Shown piece by piece: positions 1 to 11,249 of a stretch of 64,000 bases of DNA. The translations under genes and the position numbers were made by a program. The notes under the pieces were generated by a model. That model was given only the letters and a program-made list of their open reading frames with translations. It had not been told where the DNA came from and ran no database searches. How positions within the stretch are numbered: the stretch's first letter is position 1; each line of letters begins with the position of its first letter. The stretch comes from Begonia masoniana (lineage: Eukaryota; Streptophyta; Magnoliopsida; Cucurbitales; Begoniaceae): contig CM039509.1 of assembly GCA_022432975.1 (NCBI GenBank), forward strand, positions 7,441,043 through 7,505,042. The letters are read 5' to 3'.

Positions 1-315
1 TCTTCAAGTCCACCATGCCCCATATCTTAGATGTTCAAAGTTTTAATTTACTTTTGTCTCCCTGTTTTCTTCAGTCTATTATTTCTGTGGTTCAAAAATA
101 AACGTGTTTTCTGATTTTGTTTTAAGTATTCTGTAATTCATCCTGCAGTTTGATTTTAGCTGTTTTTTTTTTCCGTTATGATTTCTACTCCAGAGAACAC
201 TCTCTCTCTGTCAATGTTTTAAAAGTATAATGTTCAAAAAAATAATAGTCTCGTTTTCTGTAAAATGTCCGGAGTGATGGCTCCTCGGACCCCGATCTGG
301 TCGGGGGTTGTCACA
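1..315 (+). mobile_element. 3' end of a Tekay-type LTR (fragment, runs off left edge)
   Basis: The last 50 bases or so are the reverse complement of the first bases of the LTRs at 8847 and 15836, including the block that reads GACCCCGATCtGGTCGGGGG here and ends GTCACA at 315. The fragment is therefore the 3' end of an LTR of the same family as the complete Tekay-type element, but in plus orientation. No primer-binding site follows, so it is a solo LTR or a 3' LTR. It has diverged from the other two copies. The rest of the element lies outside the window. Confidence 0.8.
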
Positions 316-2401
316 GGATCATATGCATATTATCCTTTTTTTTAGCTTAAATATAATAATTATGAGTAAATATCAATATGAACTCCAAACTATAGACTCC
401 ATACAACTAACTTCTTAAAGTAATTACAACCAAGCCTACATACGGAAATCTAAATCAGATAGTGCAATAATATAAAAATACTTAACAATATCCAACCGTG
501 CAGTAAAGAAAAGAAAATCCAATCAACGAGTTATGTTTACATGCCCAAAATAAATAACCAAGTCATTACCGTGAAATTGCAAATAAAGTTCTATAAGAAC
601 ATAAACTACTAGTAACCACTTCTGAATTCTATTAAAACTATCCACTCTTCTTTTTACCTAGATTGGAAGGGGGGTCGCTGAGGTGTGCGATTTCTTTTCA
701 AACTATACATGAGTTTTATAAAATCTGTTAAGTAAACATATTTTCTTCCTTTTATCAAAACATGCTCCACAAGCCCTCTGTTAGGTAGTTATAAAAACAT
801 GCTACATACATATGTGGTTATACAACGAAACTAACCCTAACTGTTTTCTACAAAAAATATCATAAGTGAAAATAGAGTGTCACACAAGGACCACTGTGAC
901 ACAATCCATAGGACGACAATGATCTAAGGACCAACCAACGCCTCATGAGTCCAAAGAAAAGCGTGACGACGTTCAAAAAATCCAACCTATCACCCAAGTG
1001 GTCGGCGAAGGACAGTTTGCCAAGATACCAACTCGAACCATTACACACCTTGATAAAGTTTAGAGGTTCAAAAATCAAGGAGCGCGTCATCACCGCCCTA
1101 CTATTAGTTTTTCGTATGTGCATACAATACCACCTCCATGCAACAAGAGATGTATATGATAGCCTCGTGATACTTTGATGCCAAGACTGCTCAAAGTATC
1201 AAAATGATTTATCTTTCATACATATCATAGCAAAACCCAAATCATGTAATGCTGAAAGTAAACATGAGAAAACCATACATACATATACATATAACAACTG
1301 ACGTGTTGGCAACCAGGCCCCATCATACTCTCATAAGTGGCAACCCACCAAAATAGCATTCTAAAAAACATTGAAATGCAATGCAACAAGCATAAAATCC
1401 ATATCTCGACAATGACTATTCTTCTTTCTTAGACGAGCGGTAACCTCAGGTATTGACTCAAAATCAGCAAACTTGTCCTACCCTAAAAGAGAAAATTCAA
1501 ATCATAAATATTCTGCTCAATACTAGAGAAAGCACAAGGATAGGTCTTATATTGAACTAGAAACCCAATCCGACAACTCTACAATCGGCTGCAAACGCTC
1601 CTCGGCAACAAAATTTTCCTTAAAAATAATTTGATTGGTCGACACTTATAAGTGGGGGTCGAGCCACAGACCGACACTATTAACATTCAGATTATCCTGC
1701 GGTTGACACTTCCTTCATGCGATCGACACTTCGTACCTCTTGGGTCTACCTGCGATCGACACTTCCCTCATGCAGTCAACACTACAAACCTCTCATGTTT
1801 TAACTCAAATTGCACTAATGGTTGACACCTTAACCCACTGGTCGACACTTCAGAGATCTCGAGTTAAGCCGTTAAAATGGCCTAGCGATCGACACTTGCC
1901 TTGAAGTGTTGACACCTTTGACCTCTCGGATCTTGCTTGAATACATGATTGGTCGACACTTATCTTGAAGTTTTGACCTTTGAGTCGATTCTAGTGAAGG
2001 GGAATTCGTAAAACTCACCATTCCTTGCCCTTTTTTTGCCTCCAAACGATGGATAAACCTGCATCAACTCTAAAATTTAGAATAATCAGATGAAATTGAG
2101 GTTCATTGCTCGAACCCATCCCCAGTCTAAGACCCTTACTTAACAAATCGAAAATGGAGAGGGTAGGATGACTAACCTTTGAAATGTCTTCATAAACGTT
2201 GAAGGTGGATGTCCCGATAACTTTTGCCTACCCTTGGAAGTCGCGGTTCGCACAATCCAAAAACACTCACTTCCCTCTCTCTCCTTCTCTCTAGTGGTGG
2301 CCAAGCACAAATGAGGGCAAGAAAAAGGCTGCTAAACCCTAAAAACTTATTTTCTCCTATTTACACTATAACCCCAAGTTTTTGGTTTAATTCATTTTTT
2401 T
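316..2401. repeat. Unclassified LTR-like repeat region, no gene
   Basis: No coding sequence with recognisable similarity is present. The base composition, an antisense pyrimidine-rich leader-like stretch near 2240-2400 and a motif array at 1638-1962 suggest the LTR of an old element in minus orientation. A short AT-rich part near 330-400 resembles, in reverse, the sequence near 62690-62780. I could not place its termini or its TSD. The short open frames here have no domain and no homologue that I can see. Confidence 0.4.
1638..1962 (+). repeat. Dispersed GGTCGACACTT motif array
   Basis: About ten copies of a motif of the form (G/A)(G/A)T(C/T)GACACTT lie in about 325 bases, for example near 1638, 1693, 1719, 1753, 1842, 1887 and 1952. 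Spacing is irregular (about 20-60 bases), so this is a dispersed motif array and not a strict tandem repeat. The reverse complement of the same motif is arrayed in the SIRE-type solo LTR at 20977-21310. Confidence 0.7.
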
Positions 2402-3376
2402 TGTAACACCCGAAAATTTACTATAACGCATATAGCCTTAGTTAGGTTGTGTCGGGAGAATTTAACATTAACCCTAGTGATTTTCTAAGATTGTGAGAAT
2501 GAAGTATAAGTGGAGGATGAAATTGAAGGAAATCTTAGGATTTAGTGATGGTGTATGTTGTTGAATTGGAAATTTGAAAATTAAGAAAAGTAAAAGGTGA
2601 AAAGTTGGAGTTTAAAGAAGCATGTAACGTTGAACAACTTAACAAATGAGGGTGGGGATTTTTGTAAATTTAAAATTTGGTGGAAAGAAATTAAAAGTAA
2701 AAGTGTGGGTTTTTTATAAAATGGAGGGTTTTATGTAAAATGGAAATAAACCCATCTTCTTCCTCCCCTAGCTCCACGAAAATTCCAGCCCTTGCAGCTC
2801 TTCCCTTCTCCATTTTCTTCAAGAAATTTCAAGGTTTTAAGGTATGTTTTTATGGGGTTTTTAGTTTAATGTAATTAGGTGTTAATTTTTGGAGGTTTAA
2901 GGTGTTTTTGGTGGAGATTGATTAGGGTTTGGAAACCCTAAAAGGTGAGGTCCGAAAATTGCATGCCTAAGCTAGTTCCCTTCCTAATTTTAGTGTTTTA
3001 AAGGTTAGATGGATTAGTTTAAGTTGTTTTTAGGGTTAGATTTGAGTTTGGAAGTGAGTTATACAAAAACTGATTTTTGGAGTAAAGATACCCGATTCTG
3101 TTTTTGCATTTTCGAGTTGGCCAAGTTAGTTGGTTGGTTAATTTGAGTGTTTCAATGGATAGTAGACATGTAGAGGTTTACGGATTGGGGTGGCACGCCA
3201 AAATCTGTTGAAAAATGAGTAAGTTATGGCCATTTGAAGTTGAACGCTGAAAATTTTGGGTAAAATCGGGTTTTAGAGCTTAGAGGATAAATTGTCTTAA
3301 GTGTTGTTTAGTTTTGGGTTATAAAATCCTTTAGAATTTATTAGTGGCTTTCTAAGCTATTTCCTTATATTGTTAG

Positions 3377-3433
3377 GTTATCGCACGAGTGAGTTAACGG
3401 GACAAAGTGACCAAGCAGGTGCCGAGCAGTCAG
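3377..3433 (+). other. Putative LTR exon 2 in A (57 nt)
   Basis: The block is bounded by an acceptor-like TTAG| and a donor-like CAG|GTAAGT. Equivalent blocks of 45, 45 and 48 nt sit at the same relative place in B, C and the complete Tekay-type element. The sequence is not conserved between them; only the boundaries and the approximate length are. Splicing is inferred, not shown. Confidence 0.5.
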
Positions 3434-3747
3434 GTAAGTAGAGGAATTGTTTTTGTTGCCTTAGGCCTACACCATGGAACGGTAGGGTAAACAGTCTTGT
3501 TTCGCGTTGTGTTGTGTTACGTATTTTTCTGGCATGCATCACGTTTTAGTTTTGTGCACTGTGGTTTGCAAGTGTGACTTGTGCGAGTGTGAATTGTAAT
3601 AAGATAATAAGAATTGTAAGAACTGATCTCGAGTAAATTGGCCTTGTCGAAAATAAGTGCTGGAGTGTAGCACCCCAAAGGGATTTTACGAGAGAGCGGT
3701 TTGGCTAAAAGATTTAAGACATCTTGAGTATGAACTCCTAGACAGTC

Positions 3748-3752
3748 ATAGG
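3748..3752 (+). repeat. TSD ATAGG, left copy for B
   Basis: ATAGG here is repeated directly at 8105-8109 on the other side of B, as expected for integrase-made 5-bp target duplications. Confidence 0.9.
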
Positions 3753-3915
3753 TGTAACACCCGACAATTTCGGCCAGGTGATTTTCTTAACCATTTTAAT
3801 TGTCACCCTTTTATTGACCTTTATGATTTTAAATTTAATGTCAAGACTTATTTATTACAAGTTGAGTGAAATTAGGTTGGGTGGCAAGTTTGTAATTAAG
3901 GTGGATTTTAATTAG

Positions 3916-3923
3916 TATAAATA
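3916..3923 (+). promoter_or_regulatory. TATA-like box in LTR B
   Basis: TATAAATA lies about 150 bases upstream of the first donor-like site, followed by a C/T-rich leader. The position fits an LTR core promoter. Confidence 0.5.
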
Positions 3924-4370
3924 GGTTATGGGAATTCTTAAACCCAATTAAAACCTCGCTGTAGTCGACATTTCCTCTCTCGGCGATTCCCTTCCTTCCA
4001 GAGCTCCCTCTCTGCTAGCTATTCCTTCGCCGGCGACCAGTTCTTCAGCCTCCACTTCAACAATCCACGCTCTAGGTAAGACTTAGACAATGTAGTTACT
4101 GGGTAGTTACTTAGAGCTCTGTCTTCAGCTAGAGTAATGGTAGTGACAATCATGATCTGTGTTTAGTAATGGCATTTTCGATTTGATTCTGGACATTAAG
4201 ATAACAGACCATGTTTAGTTGTTAGACTTAATCCGGTTATTTAGGTTCTGGAAGTTTAATCTGTACACACTAGGCGCTCGACGAGGAAGATTTAGAAATA
4301 TTTATGTTAGATACTAGGATGACTTTTAGTTAGGATTTTGACTTAACACTGTAATGTGAAATGTTTCTAG

Positions 4371-4415
4371 GTAAAGAAGTTTGAAGAGAAGTACTCAAGT
4401 TGCTAAAGAAACCAG
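4371..4415 (+). other. Putative LTR exon 2 in B (45 nt)
   Basis: It is bounded by TTTCTAG| on the left and ACCAG|GTAAGTGAG on the right. All three frames contain stops, so the block is not protein-coding; any role would be in a spliced leader. Confidence 0.5.
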
Positions 4416-4974
4416 GTAAGTGAGTGAGTAAGACTTCCGGCCTTTAGGGCACTTCATCACAAGGGTACTAAGTAGAAGTTGTTTATGATGTTAAAAGTAC
4501 ATGTGCTAACGTCTGGTTGTCTTCGGTACTCGAGTTGATGTTATGATCCTTTGATGAATGAATGGCTTGTTCAGTAGTCTGATGAACTAAGATTAGTCAT
4601 GCTCATGCATCATGAATATTTCTCAAGCATATGAAAATGTTTTAAATGCATGATTTCTCCCATGAACAAGATATGAACATGAAACTTATGCAACAAGGAT
4701 TAAGAGAGGGTTGGAGGCGGTTTGATGTATGTCACTGTCCAAAAGAAGGACCATGAATACGACCCGCAAGGGATTATGTACACTCTCACTGTCAACCCCC
4801 TTTTCGGCACAAATCCTCCCTTAATCCATATGATGAAAACGATGAACATGAACAAGAACAAGAACACGAAAGATCATGAACATATGTTTCCTTTAATTTG
4901 TACATTCATGCATACATGTTAGAATTGCACTCCTTACTAAGCATTAGGCTTATAGTTTAAACCTTATGATGTAG

Positions 4975-4989
4975 GTGAAGAACTACCAG
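4975..4989 (+). other. Putative LTR mini-exon 3 in B (15 nt)
   Basis: This GTGAAGAACTACCAG block lies between GATGTAG| and |GTGAGG. The same form GTGA…AG|GT occurs at 8406-8423 (A, 18 nt), 60772-60786 (C, 15 nt) and 10075-10092 (minus strand, 18 nt). Confidence 0.4.
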
Positions 4990-5102
4990 GTGAGGATTTC
5001 AAGTCTAATGAGGATGTTTAAGGCTGGTTGCTGGAAGGAGTTCGGGTTGTCAGTGAGTGGCTGGAAGGCGATTTCAACTCCTGGTTACTACTTTTATCAT
5101 AT

Positions 5103-7470
5103 TCATCGGATGATGTCTTCCATCGGATGATGTCTTCCATCGGATGATGTCTTCCATCGGATGATGTCTTCCATCGGATGATGTCTTCCATCGGATGATG
5201 TCTTCCATCGGATGATGTCTTCCATCGGATGATGTCTTCCATCGGATGATGTCTTCCATCGGATGATGTCTTCCATCGGATGATGTCTTCCATCGGATGA
5301 TGTCTTCCATCGGATGATGTCTTCCATCGGATGATGTTTTCTATCGGATGATGTCTTCCATCGGATGATGTCTTCCATCGGATGATGTCTTCCATCGGAT
5401 GATGTCTTCCATCGGATGATGTCTTCCATCGGATGATGTCTTCCATCGGATGATGTCTTCCATCGGATGATGTCTTCCATCGGATGATGTCTTCCATCGG
5501 ATGATGTCTTCCATCGGATGATGTCTTCCATCGGATGATGTCTTCCATCGGATGATGTCTTCCATCGGATGATGTCTTCCATCGGATGATGTCTTCCATC
5601 GGATGATGTCTTCCATCGGATGATGTCTTCCATCGGATGATGTCTTCCATCGGATGATGTCTTCCATCGGATGATGTCTTCCATCGGATGATGTCTTCCA
5701 TCGGATGATGTCTTCCATCGGATGATGTCTTCCATCGGATGATGTCTTCCATCGGATGATGTCTTCCATCGGATGATGTCTTCCATCGGATGATGTCTTC
5801 CATCGGATGATGTCTTCCATCGGATGATGTCTTCCATCGGATGATGTCTTCCATCGGATGATGTCTTCCATCGGATGATGTCTTCCATCGGATGATGTCT
5901 TCCATCGGATGATGTCTTCCATCGGATGATGTCTTCCATCGGATGATGTCTTCCATCGGATGATGTCTTCCATCGGATGATGTCTTCCATCGGATGATGT
6001 CTTCCATCGGATGATGTCTTCCATCGGATGATGTCTTCCATCGGATGATGTCTTCCATCGGATGATGTCTTCCATCGGATGATGTCTTCCATCGGATGAT
6101 GTCTTCCATCGGATGATGTCTTCCATCGGATGATGTCTTCCATCGGATGATGTCTTCCATCGGATGATGTCTTCCATCGGATGATGTCTTCCATCGGATG
6201 ATGTCTTCCATCGGATGATGTCTTCCATCGGATGATGTCTTCCATCGGATGATGTCTTCCATCGGATGATGTCTTCCATCGGATGATGTCTTCCATCGGA
6301 TGATGTCTTCCATCGGATGATGTCTTCCATCGGATGATGTCTTCCATCGGATGATGTCTTCCATCGGATGATGTCTTCCATCGGATGATGTCTTCCATCG
6401 GATGATGTCTTCCATCGGATGATGTCTTCCATCGGATGATGTCTTCCATCGGATGATGTCTTCCATCGGATGATGTCTTCCATCGGATGATGTCTTCCAT
6501 CGGATGATGTCTTCCATCGGATGATGTCTTCCATCGGATGATGTCTTCCATCGGATGATGTCTTCCATCGGATGATGTCTTCCATCGGATGATGTCTTCC
6601 ATCGGATGATGTCTTCCATCGGATGATGTCTTCCATCGGATGATGTCTTCCATCGGATGATGTCTTCCATCGGATGATGTCTTCCATCGGATGATGTCTT
6701 CCATCGGATGATGTCTTCCATCGGATGATGTCTTCCATCGGATGATGTCTTCCATCGGATGATGTCTTCCATCGGATGATGTCTTCCATCGGATGATGTC
6801 TTCCATCGGATGATGTCTTCCATCGGATGATGTCTTCCATCGGATGATGTCTTCCATCGGATGATGTCTTCCATCGGATGATGTCTTCCATCGGATGATG
6901 TCTTCCATCGGATGATGTCTTCCATCGGATGATGTCTTCCATCGGATGATGTCTTCCATCGGATGATGTCTTCCATCGGATGATGTCTTCCATCGGATGA
7001 TGTCTTCCATCGGATGATGTCTTCCATCGGATGATGTCTTCCATCGGATGATGTCTTCCATCGGATGATGTCTTCCATCGGATGATGTCTTCCATCGGAT
7101 GATGTCTTCCATCGGATGATGTCTTCCATCGGATGATGTCTTCCATCGGATGATGTCTTCCATCGGATGATGTCTTCCATCGGATGATGTCTTCCATCGG
7201 ATGATGTCTTCCATCGGATGATGTCTTCCATCGGATGATGTCTTCCATCGGATGATGTCTTCCATCGGATGATGTCTTCCATCGGATGATGTCTTCCATC
7301 GGATGATGTCTTCCATCGGATGATGTTTTCTATCGGATGATGTCTTCCATCGGATGATGTCTTCCATCGGATGATGTCTTCTATCGGATGATGTCTTCCA
7401 TCGGATGATGTCTTCCATCGGATGATGTCTTCCATCGGATGATGTCTTCTATCAGATGATGTCTTCTATC
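5103..7470 (+). repeat. 17-bp tandem array (about 139 copies) within LTR B
   Basis: The unit is CATCGGATGATGTCTTC. Copies are almost perfect across 2.3 kb; variants (GTTTTCTATCGG, TCTATCAG) occur only near the two ends. The unit has no stop on the minus strand and its length is not a multiple of three. As a result all three minus frames stay open and give artificial frames up to 805 residues with a 17-residue period. I regard these as by-products of the repeat and not genes. Each unit contains the gapped palindrome CATC-GGAT-GATG. Confidence 0.98.
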
Positions 7471-7474
7471 AGAA

Positions 7475-7880
7475 GGAGTTTAATGAGTCACGTGATGTGC
7501 ATGTGTCAATCGGTAGAAGCCGATATTAAGTCTTGTCGTTTTGTGATCGGATGAGGTTTAATGAGTCACGTGATGTGCATGTGTCAATCGGTAGAAGCCG
7601 ATATTAAGTCTTGTCGTTTTTTGATCGGATGAGGTTTAATGAGTCACGTGATGTGCATGTGTCAATCGGTAGAAGCCGATATTAAGTCTTGTCGTCTTGT
7701 GATCGGATGAGGTTTAATGAATCACGTGGGATGCATGTGTCAATCGGTAGATGTAGGTTTTTCCATTATCGACAGGAGTATGTATTAAGTCATGTCATTT
7801 TGTGATCGGATGAGGTTTAATGAATCACGTGGGATGCATGTGTCAATCGGTAGGAGCGTGCACCATGTCTTGTCGTTTTG
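7475..7880 (+). repeat. 78-bp tandem repeats with G-box motifs
   Basis: Five units start near 7477, 7555, 7633, 7711 and 7814; the fourth carries an extra insert of about 25 bases. Each unit has a CACGTG core (7489, 7567, 7645, 7723, 7826), an ATCGG-tagaag-CCGAT inverted repeat in the first three, and TTGTCGTTTTGTGATCGG or a close variant. CACGTG is the G-box bound by plant bZIP and bHLH factors. The array directly follows the 17-bp array. Confidence 0.9.
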
Positions 7881-8104
7881 TGATCGGTAGATGTCCTTGA
7901 GTTTCCAATTCCCTTTGGCTAAATGTCTTAACGTTTTGTCTAATTATAAACGTTGTCTACTTATTGAGTTTTCCGCTGTAAAGTCGAGGATTAAAGATAG
8001 AATTATCATCACTGAGAGAAAATTTAAAATTTTTCGTAATTTCTCTTAGTTCAGTTCAATGTTTTGGGTAGCGAAACCGGGTCTAGAAGACTCGGGGCGT
8101 TACA

Positions 8105-8846
8105 ATAGGGTTCTACGATCGATGTGGGTAAGGCAAATCGTGCTTGGCCGTCCTAGACAGTTATAGGATGTGTGCTAACCGGTTTTATTTGGTTGGATCA
8201 AGGCGAGGCCGTCTTAGACAGTTATGAGATGTGTGCCTACTTGATCCACACAGCTTATGATAAGATTAATGCAACGAACATGTAACGAGCATAACTGAGA
8301 GTTAGAAACTGCATGCACTAGGATTGTGTTGCATTGTGTGTTATGTGCATTCGTTATTCCCTACTTACTAAGCATTAGACTTACTTCTCGTGTTCTATGG
8401 TGTAGGTGACGACTTTTATTCAGGTGAGCTAGATGAGGGAGCCCAGGATTAGGCAGTGGTCGATGAAGCATGGAGCATACCGATGCGGGCATATGTCGGG
8501 GCGTCTCAGCCACGTTTCTCGGGTAGTCTGGTGGGGACGTTGGTATTTTGTATTGTAGATATTTTTATTTTGGATGATTATGGATTGTGGATGTTTTGAT
8601 GGATGGTTGGTATGTGAATAATAGTGTTTTGAGATTTGGATTTCAGGTTTTGGGTTATAGAACACACATTTTTGTTTTTTTTAAATTTTGCCTATTTCCA
8701 AAATGTTTTGACCCGACCTTTTCCGACGTATTTTAAACGTATTTTACGCACATTTTTCAACATATTTTGAGGGTTCGAAAAACCCGAAAATCGAGTCAAA
8801 ATTTTATCGAAAATTATTTTAAACGTCGTTTTAAACGCGGGATTGG
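8105..8846 (+). mobile_element. Solo LTR A, second segment
   Basis: It continues A after the B insertion; the first five bases are the right TSD copy ATAGG. It contains the third-exon signals GTGTAG|GTGACG at 8405/8406 and CAG|GTGAGC at 8423/8424. The segment ends at the ATTGG target site (8842-8846) of the complete Tekay-type element. The open frame on the minus strand at 8429-8665 has no recognisable domain. Confidence 0.7.
8842..8846 (+). repeat. TSD ATTGG, left copy
   Basis: ATTGG here is repeated directly at 18352-18356, flanking the complete Tekay-type element. Confidence 0.95.
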
Positions 8847-9209
8847 TGTGACGACCCCCGACCCGATCGGGGTCCGAGAGCCATCACTCCGGGACATTTA
8901 ACAGAAAACAGGATACACATTTTTTTTTTGAACATAAGTGAACAGAACATTAGGAAAAAAACAGAAAATAGACTGAACTTTTAAGAGTAAAACCTTAAAG
9001 CTTAACAGAGAAAGAAAACATTTTTGGAATTTGGAATCAAAACAGAGAAAAAGAAACAGTTAAAACTAGACTACAGAATGAATGGCAGAAGGAGAGCAGG
9101 AAGATTGGAAGCAAGGAGAAATGAAACAGTGCAATCGGTGGATATAATAAGACAAAAGACGAACAATGTTTAGCAGAAGAGACTGAGTAAAACTGGGCGG
9201 AAGAGGTGG

Positions 9210-9509
9210 TGACGTCAGGCGGAAGATACAGGCAGCAGACGGAATTCGGAGAATGTAAACTACGGGTGACGTCATCAGAAGAGGAGATGACGTCAGACGG
9301 AAGATGCAGGCATCAGATGAAATCGGATGAGGTGATGACGTCAGCCGGATGATGGATGACGTCAACCGGAAGATACAGGCATTTACGAAATCGGCAGAAG
9401 AAAAGCTATGGTGACATCATCGGAAGAGGAGATGACGTCAGACGGAAGATACAGGCAGCAAATGGAATCAGATGGGGTGATGACGTCAGCCGGAAGATGG
9501 CTGACGTCA
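9210..9509. promoter_or_regulatory. Cluster of eight TGACGTCA palindromes
   Basis: Perfect TGACGTCA octamers start at 9210, 9267, 9288, 9336, 9357, 9433, 9481 and 9502, embedded in degenerate repeats of the form GACGGAAGATACAGGCA. The octamer contains the TGACG core bound by plant TGA-type bZIP factors. Three more copies are in the other LTR (16561, 16609, 16630). Eight copies in 300 bases is far more than chance. Confidence 0.85.
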
Positions 9510-10572
9510 ACCGGAAGATACAGACATTAATCGTAATCAGCAGAAGAAAGCCTAAGGCAGAAACACTGTTTGGCGGTGGATATGAATAAGACAAAATATG
9601 AACAGTATCAATCGGTAGATATAATTTCAAAGGCAGAATTTACAACTTTTGACAGGAAAACAAACAGACAGAGAGCATAAAACAGAAGACCTAAAAGTCT
9701 CAGATTTTCAAACCACTTCAAAACATTGTTCTCGAGCACAACAGAAGGTATAATAGAAACTTAAGGATACAGAAAATATTCCAAACCATTTCAGAATACT
9801 TCAGAACTTAATCCAACTGTCAAATACAGTAGTTTTGAAACTTAGACATCAAAATATGTGCATTGTTATAAAATCTGAAGATCAGTACAGAACCTAACAT
9901 ATATTTGTAGAATATCTAACACAGAAGTTTTAAATACATAAACAGAACATAGTTTAGAATTTCACTCTCTCAGTCGGGAATTTGTCTGACAGCCACAACC
10001 AACCCGAGAGCTCGAACCACCAGCCACCTATTCATCAGACTGAGGCACGAAGTCCTCATTTTTGGGTTCAGTACCTACATCAGGGAGTTCACCTATGAGT
10101 CTAAAACTCAGTAAGAACATATTATAAATGCAGTGATGCAGAATGTTATGCATGCGGTTTTTCAGAATACAGTGACAAAACATTTCATTACGTTTCAGTG
10201 GCAGAGGGGTATATGTGGGGCTTGTAGGGGAACTGGCAAGTGCACGACAGGCACAAACAGAGATACAGAACAGAACAGAAACAGATCTGGGGGCCAGTCC
10301 CCGTCCCACACTTAACCGGTACATTTCAGTCAGATTTTATCTTGCTTAACTTTAAAATCATGTACAGAAAACAGTTTTGCATGAACTTTCAGAAAATCAT
10401 GTATGCATGGACGGTGCTTGAACTTAAACTGGCAGACAACAGAAAGTAAATCAAAGCCAGACATTTCAGAACATAACTCTAACTCTTCTACCCAAAACAA
10501 CCCGACAGAACAGAAAACCTAGTGCCTCCGTGATGTAGGGCCTTAAAGGCCAACCTACGGATATGAACTTAC

Positions 10573-10620
10573 CTGTTATCTGCGATGCAGTTGGCTGGAA
10601 AGTCTCGGAAATGCACAAAT
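10573..10620 (-). other. Putative LTR exon 2 in the Tekay-type element (48 nt)
   Basis: In sense it is bounded by CTTGTTACAG| and AACAG|GTAAGT. The same block is intact in the other LTR at 17715-17762, with donor and acceptor preserved. Confidence 0.55.
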
Positions 10621-11209
10621 CTGTAACAAGCACGTAGAGAAATAAACAATGTTGCAAATGCTAACTAACAAGTTAGAAGAATCAGCAGCAACACATTTCA
10701 AATCTTTAGAAAACACACCAACGTGTTTTCATCCAAAGACAGTGAGTTTTTCTCTAAATACCATAGCCCTAAACTTCGGTAAAAACCCACATTAAACTTG
10801 TCCAAACTTGTTAGCATGAGTAGATGCTTACCTTTTGCTGAAGGATGCAGGAGAAACAAAGTGTGGAACTTGTTTCAGTCGCCTGGAAGAGAGAAAGCAA
10901 AGAGGGAAGGGAAGAAGCAGAGAAGTGAAATGCAGATTTCACGAAGGAGGAAGGACTTAGCTTCCTCAACAAGTTGCCAAGTGTCAGTTATCCACTGGCT
11001 ATCTCCCACCAACCTTAATTTCTCTCCAATTTGTCCTTCCATTGGTTTTTAACTAAGACATTATTTAGTCAGTCGATTCAGTCTAACGAATCCCCTTCGT
11101 TCTATTAATTACATCGACAATTTTATTAAAACAGTCATTGTATTAATATCGGAGTAATCACGTTTAATTATTCGGGGAAATAATTACACGGAAAATGCCG
11201 GGTGTTACA

Positions 11210-11222
11210 TTCCACCCACCTT
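11210..11222 (-). other. Polypurine tract
   Basis: In sense this reads AAGGTGGGTGGAA directly before the 3' LTR start TGTAACACCC. It is the usual plus-strand priming site for reverse transcription. Confidence 0.85.
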
Positions 11223-11249
11223 AACAAAAATTTTGTCCCCAAAATTTGC

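Larger units (their letters stand above)
2402..3752 (+). mobile_element. Solo LTR A, first segment (Tekay-type)
   Basis: It starts TGTAACACCCGAAAATTT, like the LTRs of B (3753) and of the complete Tekay-type element. It is interrupted at 3752 by B and resumes at 8105. It has a leader-like pyrimidine-rich part near 2755-2835, a donor-like AAG|GTATGT at 2841/2842, an acceptor-like TTGTTAG at 3376 and a donor-like CAG|GTAAGT at 3433/3434. The 5' flank is T-rich, so no TSD can be read. It has no internal coding region, so it is a solo LTR about 2.1 kb long when its three pieces are added. Confidence 0.7.
3753..8104 (+). mobile_element. Solo LTR B (Tekay-type, satellite-bearing), inserted in A
   Basis: It begins TGTAACACCCGACAATTTC, ends GGGGCGTTACA and is flanked by ATAGG on both sides. 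There is no primer-binding site, polypurine tract or coding region, so the 4352-bp unit behaves as a single very long LTR. In order it has a TATA-like box (3916), a pyrimidine-rich leader, a donor (4075/4076), an acceptor (4370), a second donor (4415/4416), an acceptor (4974) and a donor-like GTGAGG (4990). These are followed by a 17-bp array (5103-7470) and 78-bp G-box repeats (7475-7880). Its 3' end resembles that of A (…GCGAaACCGGG…GGGGCGTTACA). Assignment to the Tekay lineage rests on LTR termini and architecture only. Confidence 0.85.
8847..11209 (-). repeat. 3' LTR of the complete Tekay-type element
   Basis: On the plus strand it runs from TGTGACGACCCCC to GGGTGTTACA (2363 bp). In the sense direction (minus) it shows a donor CAAAAG|GTAAGC at 10832/10831, an acceptor TTACAG at 10621, a donor AACAG|GTAAGT at 10573/10572, an acceptor CATAG at 10093 and a donor-like GTAG|GTACTG at 10075/10074. 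Nearer the sense 3' end lies the TGACGTCA cluster (9210-9509). It differs structurally from the other LTR of the same element. Confidence 0.93.

Noticed and set aside
859..1180. Short frames on both strands near 860-1178 as a host gene
   Set aside because: No domain, no codon bias that I can see, and the surrounding DNA is repeat-like.
5018..7435. Long minus-strand frames (805, 771 and 652 residues) as a repeat protein gene
   Set aside because: They are open only because the 17-bp unit lacks minus-strand stops; all three frames are equally open, and the DNA lies inside a solo LTR.
5103..7470. The 17-bp array as a CRISPR array
   Set aside because: There are no unique spacers between units and the context is plant retrotransposon DNA.
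9066..9630. Overlapping frames in the Tekay-type LTR as proteins
   Set aside because: Frames on both strands follow the TGACGTCA repeat array; LTR position and repeat origin explain them.
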